64,000 nucleotides of DNA from Micromonospora sp. RHAY321 (GCF_023896955.1 NZ_JAMHIW010000001.1:558001-622000), one strand, 5' to 3'. Shown: positions 17,725-26,757, numbered from the stretch's first letter. Numbers and translations: made by a program. Notes: generated from the letters alone by a model not told the origin.

Positions 17725-17902
17725 TGGTGAGCGTCAATACATGCGTCGACTATCCAGCAATCCTGACGAGAACGACGGCCAGTCATTGTCTTGTTCTGTC
17801 CGACCGCCGGCGCCGCTGGCCGGCGCGGGTCTCGCCGTCCTGTCACCGGCGATGTCGATCCGCGAGTGCCCCATGCAGAGGTCGGAGCTGGTAATGCTGG
17901 TG

Positions 17903-17939
17903 GGCGCACGGCGCCTACGAGGAGTAGGCGCCGTGCGCC
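17903..17939 (-). terminator. Terminator of the anchored-repeat operon
   Basis: A 15-bp perfect stem (17903-17917 with 17925-17939) closes a 7-nt loop. It lies 80 bases downstream of the last surface-protein stop on the minus strand. Confidence 0.8.
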
Positions 17940-18019
17940 GATCGGATCCGCCGCGGCACACGCGTCCTACCGGGGCGGGTACCGACAGTGAGTTCGGAAA
18001 TCAGGTGCGGTGGGACGCG

Positions 18020-18673
18020 TCAAGGAAGGACTTCGAAGGTGTAGGTCTTCGCGCCAGAGCTGACGATGGCGCCACTGGAGGCGAGTTGGCCGGTCACTTC
18101 GAAGGTGACGGCGTAGGTGCCGGCGGCGTCGAAGGCCCAGTTGGCGTGGGCGTGGGTGTTGTTGTTGACGGTGAGGCTGTCGGGCAGGCCGTTCCCGCTG
18201 TCGAAGAGCACGGTGGGGGTGCCGCCGGAGACGGTGTAGATGCTGAAGCCCGCGGGGCCGGAGACGCTGGTGAGTTTGAACGTGACCCGGTTGTTCTGGA
18301 AGATGCCGCTGGGCACCTCGGTGGTGTTCCACCCGGCCCAGATCAGTCCGGCGGTGTTGGACTGCGGCAGGACCCACGCCTGCCCGCCGGTGCCGAGGAA
18401 GGACCAGGCCGAGCCGCCGGGCACGGTGATGTTGGCGGTGTTGGGCACCCGGAAGAGCACGTCGGTGGGGTTGCGTTCCACGGTGGTGGTGCCGGTGCCG
18501 TCCAGGACGTCGACGGTGAGCGCGCCGGCGGCGTAGTCGACGTCGATCACATCGACGTGGCCGCTGGAGAGCACCACCGGTGCGGCGGCGACGGGCGTGG
18601 CGGTCCCGGCGAGCAGTGCGGCGGTCAGGAGGAGACCGGCGAAGAACCGGTTGCGGGTACGCATGACGTTCAC
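18020..18673 (-). CDS. Secreted choice-of-anchor M domain protein
   Basis: 217 residues. A signal peptide (about 1-31) ends near VAAA. One choice-of-anchor M (actinobacterial surface-anchored repeat) domain fills the rest. It has SSGHVDVIDVDY, FLGTGGQAWVLPQ, LIWAGWNT, VSGPAGFSIY and the histidine motif THAHANWAF. There is no LPxTG tail or membrane anchor, so the product is released or bound by partners. The GTG at 18673 overlaps the upstream stop (GTGA); an in-frame ATG at 18664 is the alternative start. It is co-transcribed with its neighbour behind a Zur box. Confidence 0.85.
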   Translation of the reverse strand: MNVMRTRNRFFAGLLLTAALLAGTATPVAAAPVVLSSGHVDVIDVDYAAGALTVDVLDGTGTTTVERNPTDVLFRVPNTANITVPGGSAWSFLGTGGQAWVLPQSNTAGLIWAGWNTTEVPSGIFQNNRVTFKLTSVSGPAGFSIYTVSGGTPTVLFDSGNGLPDSLTVNNNTHAHANWAFDAAGTYAVTFEVTGQLASSGAIVSSGAKTYTFEVLP

Positions 18674-19326
18674 GCCTTGACCGTGAAGCGGAGCGTGGCG
18701 GGGTCGGAGGTCACCTGCTGGCCGGTGGCGGCCAGGGTGCCAGTGGCGCGCACAGTCACCAGGTAGGTGCCGGCCTCGTCGAACGCCCAGTTGGCGTGCG
18801 TGTGGTCACCGGCGGTCACCGTGATGGCGTCCGGGAGGCCGTCGCCGCTGTCAGCCAAGATGGTCGGCTGGCCGACGGCGCTCTCGGTGTAGATCGCGAG
18901 CTGGCCGGGACCGGTAACCGCCTGCACGGACAGCGCCAGGGCGTCGCCTGCGAAGACGCCGGCTTCGATCTCCTCGGTGGCGATGCCCGGCCAGATCAGG
19001 TTGGTGTTCTGGATCTGGGGCAGGACCCACACCTGGGACACGCCCGGGGTGCCGAGGAAGGCGAAGGCGGGGTCGGCGGGAACCGTGACCTTGGCTTGGC
19101 GCTTGACGATCAGCTTGACCTCGTCGGTGCCGTACTCGACGTCGTTGTCCTCGTCATGGATGCCGACCTCCAGCGTGCCGGCCTCGTAGGCCAGGTCGAC
19201 GAGGTCGAGATGGCCGGTGTTGAACACCACGGCAGACGTGGTGGCGGCCTGGGCGGGCAGGGCCGTGGCGACCAACGCCACTCCCAGGACACCCGACGCC
19301 AGCAGATGACGGATGGTGCTACGCAC
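18670..19326 (-). CDS. Secreted choice-of-anchor M domain protein
   Basis: 218 residues: a signal peptide ending near LPAQA, then one domain with NTGHLDLVDLAY, FLGTPGVSQVWVLPQ, LIWPG and DHTHANWAF. The GTG at 19326 is chosen because GAGAGGAG stands seven bases ahead. No C-terminal anchor is present. The Zur palindrome at 19373-19392 directly upstream gives this gene and the next one their own zinc-controlled promoter, inside a longer same-strand array. Confidence 0.87.
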   Translation of the reverse strand: MRSTIRHLLASGVLGVALVATALPAQAATTSAVVFNTGHLDLVDLAYEAGTLEVGIHDEDNDVEYGTDEVKLIVKRQAKVTVPADPAFAFLGTPGVSQVWVLPQIQNTNLIWPGIATEEIEAGVFAGDALALSVQAVTGPGQLAIYTESAVGQPTILADSGDGLPDAITVTAGDHTHANWAFDEAGTYLVTVRATGTLAATGQQVTSDPATLRFTVKA

Positions 19327-19372
19327 GAAGAGACTCCTCTCCCGCGAAGGTCCCGGGTGGACCAACGCTTAA

Positions 19373-19392
19373 TGGAAACGATAGTCGTTTTA
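19373..19392 (-). promoter_or_regulatory. Zur box upstream of secreted anchor-M pair
   Basis: It reads TGGAAACGATAGTCGTTTTA on the plus strand, with a perfect AAACGA-TAG-TCGTTT dyad. It overlaps the last codons of the permease gene and lies 47 bases before the next start. Confidence 0.8.
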
Positions 19393-20307
19393 CTTTGCTG
19401 GCGATAGGGCTGGACGAGAGCTCGGATGCGCGTCGTCGCCGAGTTCCTGCCCGCCGGGGCGTCGCCAACGTCGGGTCAGGAGGCCGTGTCGTGGGGCGAA
19501 CAGCCAGGCGGCAAGGAAGACCGCGGTGGCGACCAGCACGATGGTGCCGCCGACCGGTGTGTCGTAGCTCCAGGACAGGTACAGCCCGACGGTCGCCGAG
19601 ACGCCGCCGATCAGCGGGGCGAGCAGCATCATGACGCCGAGCCGGTCGGTGAGCAGACGGGCTGCCGCCGCAGGGGTGATCAGCAGGGCCAGGACGAGGA
19701 TGTTGCCGATGGTCTGCAGGGAGATCACCACGGCCAGAGTCACCAGGACGTAGAGCACGATGTCGAGCCAGAAGACCGACAGCCCCATGGCGCGGGACAT
19801 CTCCCGGTCCAGGCAGACCGCGACGAATTCCTTGTGCAGAGCGAGCACCAGACCCAGGATGACCAGGCCGGCGCCCCCGACGACGTACAGGTCCCGGTCC
19901 GGGATACCGGTGATCGAGCCGAAGAGGAACTGCTGCAGCGACCCGGCGTATCCGGGGGCCTGCGAGATGATCACGATACCGAGGGCGAACGCGCCGACCA
20001 GGAAGACGCCGATGATCGAGTCCTCCTTGACGCGCCGGTTCTGCGAGAAGATCGCGATCAGCAGTGCGGTGGCCACACCGGCGACGGCGCCACCGAGCAC
20101 CAGGCTGCCCTGGAGGACGAAGGCGACTGCGATGCCCGGGAAGACCGCGTGGGCCACGGCATCGCCGATGAACGCCATGCCCCGCAGGACGACGTAGCAG
20201 CCGACGACTCCGCAGACGATGCTGGACATGACCGCGATCGCCAGCGCCTTGGGCAGGAACGCGAGGTCAGGGTTGAGCAGGTCGGTAAGGAATTCGGTGA
20301 TCGACAT
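19390..20307 (-). CDS. Anchored repeat-type ABC transporter, permease
   Basis: 305 residues, ABC-3 metal permease family with about eight membrane segments. It has VLRGMAFIGDAVAHAVFPGIAV near residue 45 and NILVLALLITPAAAARLLTDRL near 205. It matches the permease group found only with surface-anchored repeat proteins in Actinobacteria. The start ATG 20307 shares one base with the ATPase stop (TGATG). Confidence 0.88.
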   Translation of the reverse strand: MSITEFLTDLLNPDLAFLPKALAIAVMSSIVCGVVGCYVVLRGMAFIGDAVAHAVFPGIAVAFVLQGSLVLGGAVAGVATALLIAIFSQNRRVKEDSIIGVFLVGAFALGIVIISQAPGYAGSLQQFLFGSITGIPDRDLYVVGGAGLVILGLVLALHKEFVAVCLDREMSRAMGLSVFWLDIVLYVLVTLAVVISLQTIGNILVLALLITPAAAARLLTDRLGVMMLLAPLIGGVSATVGLYLSWSYDTPVGGTIVLVATAVFLAAWLFAPRHGLLTRRWRRPGGQELGDDAHPSSRPALSPAK

Positions 20308-21050
20308 CAGGTTGCCCTCACGAGCTTCAGCAGCGGGGAGGTCACACTCACGCCGAAGGTCGTCGTCCACAGCTCGGCGTCCTGCAGGTCCGCCGGCTGC
20401 CCGTCGGCGATGATCCGGCCGTTGAGCAGGACCAGACGGGTGCAGGAGTCGACCGCCGCGACGAGATCATGGGTGGTCATCAGCACAGCGCGGTCCTCTC
20501 GCGCCAGGCTGGTGAACAGGTCGCCCAGCAGTTCCTGCGTGGGCATGTCCAGTCCGGTGAACGGCTCGTCCAGCAGCAGGATGCGCGGCCCGAGCGCGAG
20601 GGCTCGCGCGACCAGGATGCGTTGGCGTTGCCCGCCGGACAGTTCACCGACCGGCCGGCGGCGCAACCCGGTCAGCTGTACCCGGTCCAGTGCGTCGCCG
20701 ACTGCTCGCCAGTCGGTGACGCCCGGTCGGCGGAGCAGGCCGATCCGGCCGGTCCGGCCGCTCATCACGGCCTGTTCGACCGAAATGGGAAAGTCCCAGG
20801 TGAACTCGTGGCGCTGGGGCACGTAGCCGATATCGGAACGGCCGGGACGCGACGGCTTGCCCTCCACCGTCACGGTGCCACCGCGGGTGCGGGCCAGTGA
20901 CAGGATGGCGCGGAGCAGGGTGGTCTTCCCGGCGCCGTTGGGTCCCAGCAGCCCGACCAGTTCGCCCCGGTCCAGGTGCAGCCGGATGTCCCGTAGGACC
21001 GGCCGGCCGCCGAGGTCCACGTCCAACCCTTCGATGTCGAGTGCTCTCAC
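20307..21050 (-). CDS. Anchored repeat-type ABC transporter, ATP-binding protein
   Basis: 247 residues. Walker A is GPNGAGKTT, Q-loop region YVPQRHEF, signature LSGGQRQR, Walker B ILLLDEPF, H-loop TTHD. The GTG start at 21050 overlaps the upstream surface-protein stop (GTGA). It powers the importer formed with the permease at 19390-20307 and the binding protein at 22039-23649. Confidence 0.9.
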   Translation of the reverse strand: MRALDIEGLDVDLGGRPVLRDIRLHLDRGELVGLLGPNGAGKTTLLRAILSLARTRGGTVTVEGKPSRPGRSDIGYVPQRHEFTWDFPISVEQAVMSGRTGRIGLLRRPGVTDWRAVGDALDRVQLTGLRRRPVGELSGGQRQRILVARALALGPRILLLDEPFTGLDMPTQELLGDLFTSLAREDRAVLMTTHDLVAAVDSCTRLVLLNGRIIADGQPADLQDAELWTTTFGVSVTSPLLKLVRAT

Positions 21051-22027
21051 CGCTGGCCGTCCGACCGTGCGGCGGCGCGTTCCAGTTCGGCCCGGCGTTT
21101 CGCGCCGCGTCCGCGTACCAGCAGGAGGACCAGTCCGACGGCGAGCAGAGCGGCCGTGCCTGCCAGCGCGATGAGCAGCAGTGTCGTGGACGTGCCGGCT
21201 GGCTCGTCGTCTGCGGTCCGGTTCTCGTCGATTGGTGCCTGCCCGGCTGCTGGGGGGATGTTCGCGGTGGCGGCGAACGCCTCGTCGGCGCTGGTGGTGT
21301 CGCCCACGGCGAAGCGCAGCGTGCGGGTCGCCGAAACCGCCTCGCCGTTGACCAGGTCGGCCGACGCCTGGACCGCGACCAGGTAGACGCCGGGTGCGGT
21401 GAACACCCAGTTGGCGTGGGTGTGGGTGTTGACCTCGGCCCAGAAAGGCTGCGCGGTGGAATCGGCGGAGCGCCAGAGCGGCTGGGGTGCGGCGAAGTTG
21501 CCCGACTGCAGGTATGTCGTGAGGTTTCCCGGCCCGCGTACGCCGAGCAGGGTCAGGGTGACGCCACGGTCGATGGTCTGCATCACCCGGGGGTCCTGGG
21601 TGTTCCAGCCGAGCCAGACGACGTCGGAGTTCTGGACCTGCGGCACCACGTACACCCGCTTGCCGGCGTCGACGCCGAGGAAGGCGTACGCCGGGTCGTC
21701 GGGAACGGTCTGCAACGCGGCGTCGGAGACACGAAGCAGGGCGTCGTCGGGGTTGCGCCACACGGGTCGGGCGTGCGTGCCGTCGTGGATCAGCAGCGTC
21801 CACTGGTTGTCGACGTAGCGGGGGCCGATGTCGACGTGCCCGGTGGCGAGTTCCGCCCGGCCGGTGGCAAGCGGCTGGTCGGCGGCGATCGACTGGCCGA
21901 GACCCGGTGTCGGCTCCTGGGCCGCAGCCGGGGTCTGCGTCGTGGCCAGCACGATCACCGTGGCCACCGTGCATCGCAGGATGGCGGTGGTTGTACGGGG
22001 GCGCCGTCGCGCCCGTTCTGCCGTCAC
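21047..22027 (-). CDS. Membrane-anchored choice-of-anchor M domain protein
   Basis: 326 residues. A signal peptide (to about AAAQ) is followed by one domain with ATGHVDIGPRY, FLGVDAGKRVYVVPQ, VVWLGWNT and NTHTHANWVF. A linker and a C-terminal membrane helix (LLLIALAGTAALLAVGLVLL) with a basic tail follow; there is no sortase motif. The GTG at 22027 has GGAGG five bases upstream; the ATG at 22039, overlapping the upstream stop, is the alternative. It lies between the binding protein and the ATPase genes of the importer, so it is probably a structural part of it. Confidence 0.83.
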   Translation of the reverse strand: MTAERARRRPRTTTAILRCTVATVIVLATTQTPAAAQEPTPGLGQSIAADQPLATGRAELATGHVDIGPRYVDNQWTLLIHDGTHARPVWRNPDDALLRVSDAALQTVPDDPAYAFLGVDAGKRVYVVPQVQNSDVVWLGWNTQDPRVMQTIDRGVTLTLLGVRGPGNLTTYLQSGNFAAPQPLWRSADSTAQPFWAEVNTHTHANWVFTAPGVYLVAVQASADLVNGEAVSATRTLRFAVGDTTSADEAFAATANIPPAAGQAPIDENRTADDEPAGTSTTLLLIALAGTAALLAVGLVLLLVRGRGAKRRAELERAAARSDGQR

Positions 22028-22038
22028 TGGCTCCTCCA

Positions 22039-23649
22039 TCACTTGTCTGTGGTCAGGCAGTTGTGCAGCGATTCGGCGTTGAACCGCATCATGTCCACGT
22101 AGGTGGTGACGTCCCGGTCGAAGGTGTCTCCGTAGATCGCGCAGACCCGGAGTCCTTCTTCGCGGGCCACCTCGGTCAGGGTGGTGGATCGGGCCGCCAC
22201 GTTGGGTTCCAGGAAGACGGCGGGGATATCGAGGTTGCGGATCGTCTCGGTGAGCCGGCGGCGGTCGGCGAGGCTCGGCTCCGTGGCGGGGTGCGGGGTG
22301 ACGAAACCGGAGATCTGCACCCCGTACGCCTGGCCCAGGTAGCCGAACGCGTCGTGGGTGCTCACCAGGTGACGTCGCGACGGCGGAATGCGGGCGATGG
22401 TGTCCCGAACCTGGGTGTCGAGCGTCTCCAGTTCCCGGATGTAGGCCGAGGCGTTCGTGCGATAGTCCGTCGCGCCCTGCGGGTCGACGCCGATCAGGGT
22501 GTCCCGGATGAGCTCGGTGTAGGAGATGGCGTTGCGGACGTTCTGCCACAGGTGCGGGTCGATCTCGCCGTGCACGTGCTTGCCGAGCACCGCCTGCGGA
22601 AGCTGGTAGACCTGGGTGCCGGGCCGGCCGAGGAACCGGAACCTCCGGTCACCGGGTACCTCCAGCAGCGCCTTGTTCGGCACCTCGATCACGGTGCTGG
22701 CCGGGTCGTACACCCGCTGGTTGGCCTCGCCGCTGCCCTCCGGGTCGGCGAACAGGTAGAGCCGCCGCTCGTCGAGGTCGACCGTGACGTCGGCGTGCCC
22801 CGAGTTCAGCACCTCCGCGCCCGCCATGCCTGGCACCGAGTGCGGGTCCACCCCGACGGCGAAGGTGAACACCTGCTCGCCCAGGGGGACGGGGGCGGTT
22901 TCGGGGGTGACCGCAAGCTGCGCCCGCATGGTCAGCCGGTAGACACCCGGCTCGGTGAACGCCCAGCTCATGTGCGTGTGGGCGTCGGGTGGCAACGTGG
23001 CAGTGTCGTCCCGAAAGCCGTTGGCGGCGTCGAACCCGTCGGCGGAGTCGACGTAGAACGACGGGTTGCCGAACGATTCGGTCAGGTACGCGAGCATCCG
23101 GCCCGGACCGTTCGCGGCGGTCGCGGTGAGCAGCACGTCCGAGGAACGGTTCGCCCCTTGCACCGCACCGGTGCCGCGCACCCGCATGCCCAACCAGATG
23201 GTGTCCAGTGACACGTCCTCGACCAGCGGGATGATCTCCGCGGCGTACTTCACCGCGCCCTCGGCCAGCGAGATGTTCGGTACGCCGTCGCGCAGATTCG
23301 CGTCCAGTGCCTTGACGACGGCCTGCTCTTCCAGGAGCAGGTAGTTGCTGAACGCCACGTCGGCGTAGACGACGTCGCGGACGTCCCGCAGCGACGGCTC
23401 GTAGCTGTGCGGGTCGGCGCTGTCCGGCACCAAGGAACTGACGGCCACCCGCTCACCACCGACGTTGCTCACCAGGTCCCGCAGGATGCCGGTGGTCGTG
23501 ATGACCTGGACCCGCTCGTCGTTGGCGGTCAATGCCACCTCCGACCGGCAGCCGGCACTCAGCAGGGCGACCAGCAGCGGCAGCATCAGCCACAACCGTG
23601 GATTCGGCCGGCGGAAGGCCCGAACCACGCCGGCTCCGACACACGGCAT
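22039..23649 (-). CDS. Zinc-type solute-binding lipoprotein with inserted, permuted anchor-M domain
   Basis: 536 residues. The lipobox LLSAGC gives Cys34. The N-lobe has metal motif DPHSYEP; the C-lobe has DPHLWQN, STHDAFGY and IYGDTFD, as in ZnuA-like proteins. The His-rich loop expected between them is replaced by residues about 151-352. These form a choice-of-anchor M domain in swapped order: IWLGM, GPGRMLAY, HTHMSWAF (near 224), GVYRLTM come first, then GHADV (near 285), FLGRPGTQVYQLPQ. The canonical ends are thus fused and new ends lie between LPQ and IW, a circular permutation. The start is ATG 23649, with GTG 23655 as alternative after GGGGGA. It is the binding subunit of the anchored-repeat importer. 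Confidence 0.85.
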   Translation of the reverse strand: MPCVGAGVVRAFRRPNPRLWLMLPLLVALLSAGCRSEVALTANDERVQVITTTGILRDLVSNVGGERVAVSSLVPDSADPHSYEPSLRDVRDVVYADVAFSNYLLLEEQAVVKALDANLRDGVPNISLAEGAVKYAAEIIPLVEDVSLDTIWLGMRVRGTGAVQGANRSSDVLLTATAANGPGRMLAYLTESFGNPSFYVDSADGFDAANGFRDDTATLPPDAHTHMSWAFTEPGVYRLTMRAQLAVTPETAPVPLGEQVFTFAVGVDPHSVPGMAGAEVLNSGHADVTVDLDERRLYLFADPEGSGEANQRVYDPASTVIEVPNKALLEVPGDRRFRFLGRPGTQVYQLPQAVLGKHVHGEIDPHLWQNVRNAISYTELIRDTLIGVDPQGATDYRTNASAYIRELETLDTQVRDTIARIPPSRRHLVSTHDAFGYLGQAYGVQISGFVTPHPATEPSLADRRRLTETIRNLDIPAVFLEPNVAARSTTLTEVAREEGLRVCAIYGDTFDRDVTTYVDMMRFNAESLHNCLTTDK

Positions 23650-23669
23650 CCGCACTGTGTCCCCCGACG

Positions 23670-25289
23670 TCACGGCACGAGGGCGGCGGGAGAGCCACCG
23701 CCGCTCGCGGCGTCGGCAAGACCGGCGCGGCGGCGCCGGCCCAGCACCACCAGCAGAACCCCGACCGCCACGAGGATGATGCCGACCGCTCCGGCCGTCA
23801 GCACCCAGCCGGCACCGGTACGGGGCAGGGGCCCGCCGCCGCCCTGATCCGCGCCGCCGTCGCCGTTCCCACCACCGTCGGCGCCGCTGCCACTGCCGGA
23901 GCCGAAGCCGCTGTTCGGGTTGGTGCTGTCGCCGACGGCGATGGTGAGCGTCTTCGTGTCGGTGACCGCCCTGCCGGCACTGGTGGTGCCGTTCATCTGC
24001 ACGGCGAGGCGGTACAGGCCGGGCTTGCTGAACGCCCAGTTGCCGTGCGCGTGGGTGTTCAGCGGAACCGTCAGTTGCTGCGGGAACGCCTTGGCCGAGT
24101 CGAACAGCACGTCGGCCTTGCCGAACGAGCCGGTCAGGAAGAGGGCGAACCGGCCGGGCCCGTTGACGCCCTTCAGCGTCCAGGTGACGTTGCCCTTGAC
24201 ACCCGACACGACGGACTCGTGCTGGGTGTTCCAGCCGGGCCAGACGATGCCCGCCTGCTGGGACTGCGGCAGCAGCCACACGGCGTCGCCCTGTTTGCCG
24301 AGGAAGTCGGCGCCGGCCGGCACCGTGATCTTCGCGTTGTCCTTGACCTGCAGGACCACGTCGGCGGTCTCCCGCCAGACGGGAGGGCTGGTCCGGTCGT
24401 CCTTGATCCGGATCGTCCAGCTGTCTCCGGACAGTTGCGGGCCCATGTCGACGTGCCCGTCGACAATCACCTGGCGGGCGCCCGTGGCGGTGGTGGCCGC
24501 CGCCTTCCCGGCCGCTGGTGCGGCTGCGGCGGGCTTCGGCGCAGCGGCGGGTGCGGCGAGTGCGCGCGCTGCCGACTGCTCCTCGGACCGCGGGGCCTGC
24601 TTCGCCGGAGCCGGTAGCGGCGCCTCCTCGACCGGGCTGATCGTGGGGACACGCACCCGGTACGTCGCTTCCGCGCTGACCTCCTGGCCGGAGCGCAGGG
24701 TGGCCGAGCCGGTCAGGGTCAGCCGGTAGTCACCGGCCGCGTCGAAGGCCCAGACCACTGCGCCGGTGCGTGTCGCCACCGGCAGCCGCACCGTCCGCGT
24801 CAGGCCCGGGCCGCTGCCGAGGAGCGGGGTCGCCGTGCCGAGACCGGACAGGGTGTACGCGGTGAACGTTCCCGGCCCTTCGACCGAACGCAGGGTGAGG
24901 GCCACCGTGTCGTCGGTGACGACGCCGGGGCGTACCTCGGTGGTGTCCAGCGCTGGGAACCGGGTGTCGCCGGCGGACAGTGACCAGACGGCGTGCCCCG
25001 GCGGACCGAGGAAGGCGAAGGCTTTGCCTGCCGGCACTCGGCCGGCGAGCCCGCCATCCGGGCCGAGCACCACCTCGGCCGGGTCGTGTCCGGCCGCGTC
25101 GCGGGACACCTGTGCGGCGTCACGCAGCCGCAGCGACATCGAGTCGCCGTCGAGCGCGACGGAAACCAGGTCGGCACCGGCCGCGGTGACCGCGCCCGGT
25201 TCCGCGGCCGCCGGCACACCCCCAGAGGCCAACGCCAGTACGGCCAGCGCAAGACCGGCGGCGCCGGCGCGCATGGTTCTCATCCTCAT
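23670..25289 (-). CDS. Sortase-anchored surface protein with two anchor-M domains
   Basis: 539 residues. A signal peptide (1-29) precedes domain 1 (about 36-205), an Ala/Pro-rich linker (about 218-270), domain 2 (about 278-450), a Gly-rich stretch, then LPRTG, a membrane helix and RRRR, which is a sortase sorting signal. Domain 2 has DGHVDMGP, FLGKQGDAVWLLPQ, WPGWNT and THAHGNWAF. Domain 1 keeps FLGPPGHAVWSL and VEGPGTF but has AGADL instead of GHxD and RTGAVVWAF instead of HxHxNWAF, so its putative histidine site is lost. ATG 25289 has GAGGAG six bases upstream. It is the cell-wall component of the importer system. Confidence 0.88.
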   Translation of the reverse strand: MRMRTMRAGAAGLALAVLALASGGVPAAAEPGAVTAAGADLVSVALDGDSMSLRLRDAAQVSRDAAGHDPAEVVLGPDGGLAGRVPAGKAFAFLGPPGHAVWSLSAGDTRFPALDTTEVRPGVVTDDTVALTLRSVEGPGTFTAYTLSGLGTATPLLGSGPGLTRTVRLPVATRTGAVVWAFDAAGDYRLTLTGSATLRSGQEVSAEATYRVRVPTISPVEEAPLPAPAKQAPRSEEQSAARALAAPAAAPKPAAAAPAAGKAAATTATGARQVIVDGHVDMGPQLSGDSWTIRIKDDRTSPPVWRETADVVLQVKDNAKITVPAGADFLGKQGDAVWLLPQSQQAGIVWPGWNTQHESVVSGVKGNVTWTLKGVNGPGRFALFLTGSFGKADVLFDSAKAFPQQLTVPLNTHAHGNWAFSKPGLYRLAVQMNGTTSAGRAVTDTKTLTIAVGDSTNPNSGFGSGSGSGADGGGNGDGGADQGGGGPLPRTGAGWVLTAGAVGIILVAVGVLLVVLGRRRRAGLADAASGGGSPAALVP

Positions 25290-25422
25290 TGCATGCTCCT
25301 CAGACGGCTTCGTAGTAGTTGGTCCAGGTCGTGCCGCGCCGTGATGACGTGACTCGCGGCGTTGACGCCGGCCGACGCGATCGAGAGGGCCGGCGGGGCA
25401 CCCTCGGTTCGGCCCAGTCGTG

Positions 25423-26628
25423 TCATCCCTCGTCCTTCACCGTGCGGTCGGTGTCCGGCTGCCGGTTGTTGTGGCCCGGTTCGCGACGATCGGCGTCCGG
25501 CGCCGGGCGATCCGGCGGCCCGTTGTCCCCGCCGGCCCGGGGGCCCGCACCGATCGCGGTAGGGAGCGCGGTCTTCGGGCCGTCCGAGGTCCGTTCGGTC
25601 TCCCGGCTGGCCTCTGCACGACCCTCGTCCCGGGCGGCGGCTACCGCCCGGGCGATCTGTCGGGCCCGCCGGCGGCGGGTGGTGATCAGCGCCCAGCCGA
25701 CGAGGGCGAGCAGGACCAGCAGGACCATCTGCGGCCAGGGCACCGCCCAGAAGGAGACCCGGGCCGTGTCGACCGCCGGCTGCGGGTCGAGGATCTGGTC
25801 ACCCACGGCGGCAGGTGTGACGGCGGCGCTCGCGGTCAGCCGGAACAGTGGCGGCACACCCGTCATGCGTACGGTGGTGGTCAGTTCGCCGCCGGGCAGG
25901 ATCTCCGGCAGGGCCGTCGCGTCGACCGAGCGCCGGCCGAGGCCGAACGGGCCGGCCGCGGCGAGCGTGGGCTGCCCGGTGAGCCGAACATTGCCGGTGT
26001 TGCGGACGGTGAAGGTGGCGGTGAGCGTGCCACCGGCGAGAGGGTTGGGCGAGCCGGCGTGCCGTACCCGAAGGTCCTCGACGGTCAGCGCCGGTTGCAG
26101 CTCGCCGGTCACCCGCAGGTAGATCCGCGCGCCGACCCGGTGGTCGACGGCGACCTGGTTGCCCTGCGCGTCCGCCGTCGTGGCGGCGAGCGAGGCGACG
26201 ATCCCCCCGGCGTGGTCCCCGGGCGTGGCGTTGCCCGGCACGGTGAGCGTGAACGGGACGTCCAGGCGGGACGTGGACGGGATGGTCACGGTGCCGCTGG
26301 TGAAGCGGACCCAGGCGCCGACGCCGGTGGGCTTCTGACCACCGGCCAGCAGATCGAACCCGCCCTGCGCGGTGGTGAACGCGTCGCTGGCGTAGAGGTT
26401 CAGGGTCAGCGGGCGCGCCGAGTGGTTGGTGACCGCGACGTAGTCGGTCAGGGTGGCACCGGAGTCGAGCTTGTAGGTGAACGCTGGCCGGCCGTTCGGG
26501 CCCTTCGCACTCGACGGTGCCACTCCCCAGGTCACGGCGGACGGCGCCGACGGCGCAGGGGGCGTAGGCGGTGCCGGGGCCGCGCCGAGCACGACGATGC
26601 CGGTGGCGATGGCGGCGAGCAGGCGCAT
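25423..26628 (-). CDS. DUF916-like (WxL-interacting) membrane protein
   Basis: 401 residues: a signal peptide, a beta-sandwich (about 35-165) with FTYKLDSGATLTDYVAVTNH and TPGDHAGGIVASL, and a second domain (about 170-290) with GARIYLRVTGELQPAL. A membrane helix WPQMVLLVLLALVGWALI and a basic, charged cytosolic tail follow. This layout is that of DUF916 proteins, which in Firmicutes bind peptidoglycan and WxL-domain partners. It follows the gene for a WxL-like protein, separated by a strong hairpin, which supports partnership. The ATG start is plain. Confidence 0.78.
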   Translation of the reverse strand: MRLLAAIATGIVVLGAAPAPPTPPAPSAPSAVTWGVAPSSAKGPNGRPAFTYKLDSGATLTDYVAVTNHSARPLTLNLYASDAFTTAQGGFDLLAGGQKPTGVGAWVRFTSGTVTIPSTSRLDVPFTLTVPGNATPGDHAGGIVASLAATTADAQGNQVAVDHRVGARIYLRVTGELQPALTVEDLRVRHAGSPNPLAGGTLTATFTVRNTGNVRLTGQPTLAAAGPFGLGRRSVDATALPEILPGGELTTTVRMTGVPPLFRLTASAAVTPAAVGDQILDPQPAVDTARVSFWAVPWPQMVLLVLLALVGWALITTRRRRARQIARAVAAARDEGRAEASRETERTSDGPKTALPTAIGAGPRAGGDNGPPDRPAPDADRREPGHNNRQPDTDRTVKDEG

Positions 26629-26708
26629 GGCGGGGATGGGTTCCGTTCCTGGATGCGAGGGGTGAGGCGGGGTGGGCGGGTCGCGGCAACGGCCCGCCCA
26701 CCCCGCGA

Positions 26709-26747
26709 CCGTCCGGTGGCGCGGTTCAGCGCCGGGCCACCGGACGG
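26709..26747 (-). terminator. Terminator or attenuator hairpin between surface-protein genes
   Basis: A 12-bp perfect stem (26709-26720 with 26736-26747) encloses a 15-nt loop, 10 bases after the stop of the WxL-like gene on the minus strand. It could end the ribosomal-protein transcript or attenuate entry into the DUF916 and importer genes. Confidence 0.65.
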
Positions 26748-26757
26748 GTTCGGGCGA

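Larger units (their letters stand above)
17557..18019. other. 463-bp intergenic region between PLP operon and surface-protein operon
   Basis: No convincing gene is visible. It contains the leader of the decarboxylase gene, a 26-bp palindrome (17699-17724) with a TTGACG hexamer beside it on the minus strand (17732-17737), and the terminator hairpin of the operon arriving from the right (17903-17939). The stretch 17690-17780 is clearly more A+T-rich than its surroundings, as expected for a promoter. Confidence 0.6.
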
